From assembly GCA_001586965.3 (NCBI GenBank), contig LUCW03001576.1:1-25979 (forward strand): a stretch of DNA of 25,979 bases. Reading direction: 5' to 3'. Each line of letters begins with the position of its first letter. Within the stretch, counting starts at the first letter, position 1. Below the pieces are notes generated by a model that was given only the letters and a program-made list of their open reading frames with translations, did no database searches and was not told where the DNA came from. Below are positions 24,831 to 25,979 of the stretch, one piece after another. The stretch comes from Sphaeroforma sirkka. Taxonomy: Eukaryota > Opisthokonta > Ichthyosporea > Ichthyophonida. A program made the position numbers and the translations under genes.

Positions 24831-25979
24831 AAAGGTAGGGTCTACGGTGGCCTTGCTCTTATATGTTCACGGTTTTTGGTTTATGACCTGTTCCGCCGGA
24901 TATACCCTCAGCTGATTGTGGTTGTCACGGAGATAGTCAATCGTGTGCTTGCTGCGCATTAAAATGTATGAGTACCCTTATGGAACCAACGTACCATCCA
25001 CGACTCATCTAGTCCTGAGACATGGGCGTTCTTCAGTGCCTCTTCTGCCGCCCCTCAATATGTCTCTATCGTCTGTGCTGCTTGGTGAGAACGGTCTAAA
25101 GGCCAATCGGGCCATGTCACCGTGGCTCCGGAGCTCTGTTCTTCCTGATAGCTTCCAATTGGTATTCAACGCTCTATCAGTGTATCGATCGTGGACGTTA
25201 GTAATTGTACATTTTGGGACATACGTAGTTTCCTGTAATAACAAACAAAGTTCATCCATAAAAAAATAAAGATATCTTCCCTTCGAGAGGCGTTGACACA
25301 TGGCTTGGCGTTCTCGCGTTCCACTGCGCTGGGTCATGTGTCGCGACCGGCTTCTCTCGCCAGTTCGTCTTTGATGCGATGCTGCTTTTATATGAATGGC
25401 TGCCGTCATCGACATCACTAGACTTATTACCGTCGTCGACGTCACTAGACTTGCTTACCGTCGTCGACAGCTAGCCTGCATATCCTGCATCGATCGCTTG
25501 TGCTGTCCGCTGAGTTCTCATCGTCTACGTAGTTGGTTCTCGTTCGGCTTCCTACGATAATCCCCATGTGGGTCGCTCAAATATTGCTCTAGCTGTCGGC
25601 TGATTTCGTCAGATTGACTGACGATTGCGAAGTAACCTACCCTGACATGTTGCTATGCCGTTGGACTGGTCGCTCATTCCGTTGCTGCGATGAAATCTGA
25701 AACGGTGAAACTCCCCGAGTTCGCTTTCGGTGAAATCTCGGTGAAAAAAAGACGCTGCCGTGCGGTGCTCACCCGCTGAATGATGCCGGGTACCTCGGAC
25801 GTTGTGTGTCGCTCAGCTGCTGGTTCAGCAGACTTTGAACGACTAGTATGCCTAATCACAAATTGCACCTCACTGTCTTCTGGATCTGCTCTCCTCTTGC
25901 CGATAAAGCGAGACCCCCCAACTGATGTTGCCTGCTTGCTGCCTGGCGCATGTCTTGGTCTATCTGTTCATATCGCGGT
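24831..25979 (-). other. 5' part of family B (Gag N-terminus or leader), diverged
   Basis: The frame 25445-25005 (146 codons) has an Arg/Ser/Thr-rich start and a segment YFFMDELCLLLQETTYV. The frame 25868-25674 reads SEVPGIIQRVSTARQRLFF and SGSFTVSDFIAATE. Either could be Gag N-terminal debris or chance. No 5' LTR, primer site or leader boundary is seen before the window ends. Confidence 0.3.
25403..25470. repeat. Tandem 27/28-bp units
   Basis: Units 25403-25429 and 25430-25457 share CCGTC-TCGAC-TCACTAGACTT with a few changes. A third partial copy is at 25458-25470. It contains repeated GTCGAC (SalI-like) hexamers. Confidence 0.8.

Larger units (their letters stand above)
19667..25979 (-). 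mobile_element. Ty3/gypsy chromovirus, family B (3' LTR and body, cut by window end)
   Basis: Read right to left: poorly kept Gag, protease (DSGAN), RT, RNase H, methyltransferase-like module, integrase HHCC and core, GPY region, chromodomain, then about 440 bp of 3' sequence, polypurine tract and LTR. The domain order and the C-terminal chromodomain identify a chromovirus. Every domain is split by indels or stops, far more than in family A, so it is an older insertion. It is not closely similar to family A at the base level. Confidence 0.85.

Noticed and set aside
1..25979. Bacterial or phage origin, operons or defence systems
   Set aside because: All identifiable coding sequence is eukaryotic LTR-retrotransposon. 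There is no Shine-Dalgarno-led gene order or bacterial gene.

Overview
This window is repeat-rich eukaryotic DNA. It is dominated by decayed LTR retrotransposons, and I see no intact cellular gene. The eukaryotic call rests on two Ty3/gypsy families with LTRs, chromodomain-type integrase tails and an AATAAA signal inside an LTR, plus one Ty1/copia relic. The lineage cannot be fixed from the sequence. An early-diverging fungus or another repeat-rich eukaryote would fit.

Layout. (1) 1-3303, minus strand: 5' half of a Ty3/gypsy element ('family A', copy 1), holding protease, Gag and the 5' LTR; the rest lies left of the window. (2) 3304-5498, plus strand: a broken Ty1/copia pol remnant (reverse transcriptase and RNase H) with no recognisable LTRs. 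(3) 5499-13025, minus strand: a full-length second copy of family A. Its order is LTR, Gag (two overlapping frames), in-frame TGA, protease, reverse transcriptase, RNase H, a methyltransferase-like domain, integrase, divergent chromodomain, LTR. (4) 13026-19666: about 6.6 kb of mostly non-coding, AT-rich DNA with a few coding-like scraps (13430-13797, 16880-17330, 18668-18976). (5) 19667 to the window end, minus strand: an older Ty3/gypsy chromovirus ('family B'). It has a 179-bp 3' LTR, a canonical chromodomain, integrase, the same methyltransferase-like domain, RNase H, RT, protease and a poorly preserved Gag; its 5' end lies right of the window.

The genes act only within each element. Gag would form particles, protease would cut the polyprotein, RT/RNase H would make cDNA, and integrase would insert it, with the chromodomain steering it to chromatin. 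All copies carry frameshifts or stops and look non-autonomous. Many of the indels sit in homopolymers, so assembly error is a real alternative for some of them.

The points most worth a second look are these: a DIRS-like methyltransferase module between RNase H and integrase in both gypsy families; an in-frame TGA between Gag and Pol kept in both copies of family A; and an antisense tRNA-like sequence (A box, B box, T-tract) inside Gag of both copies, lying on a homopolymer where Gag changes reading frame.
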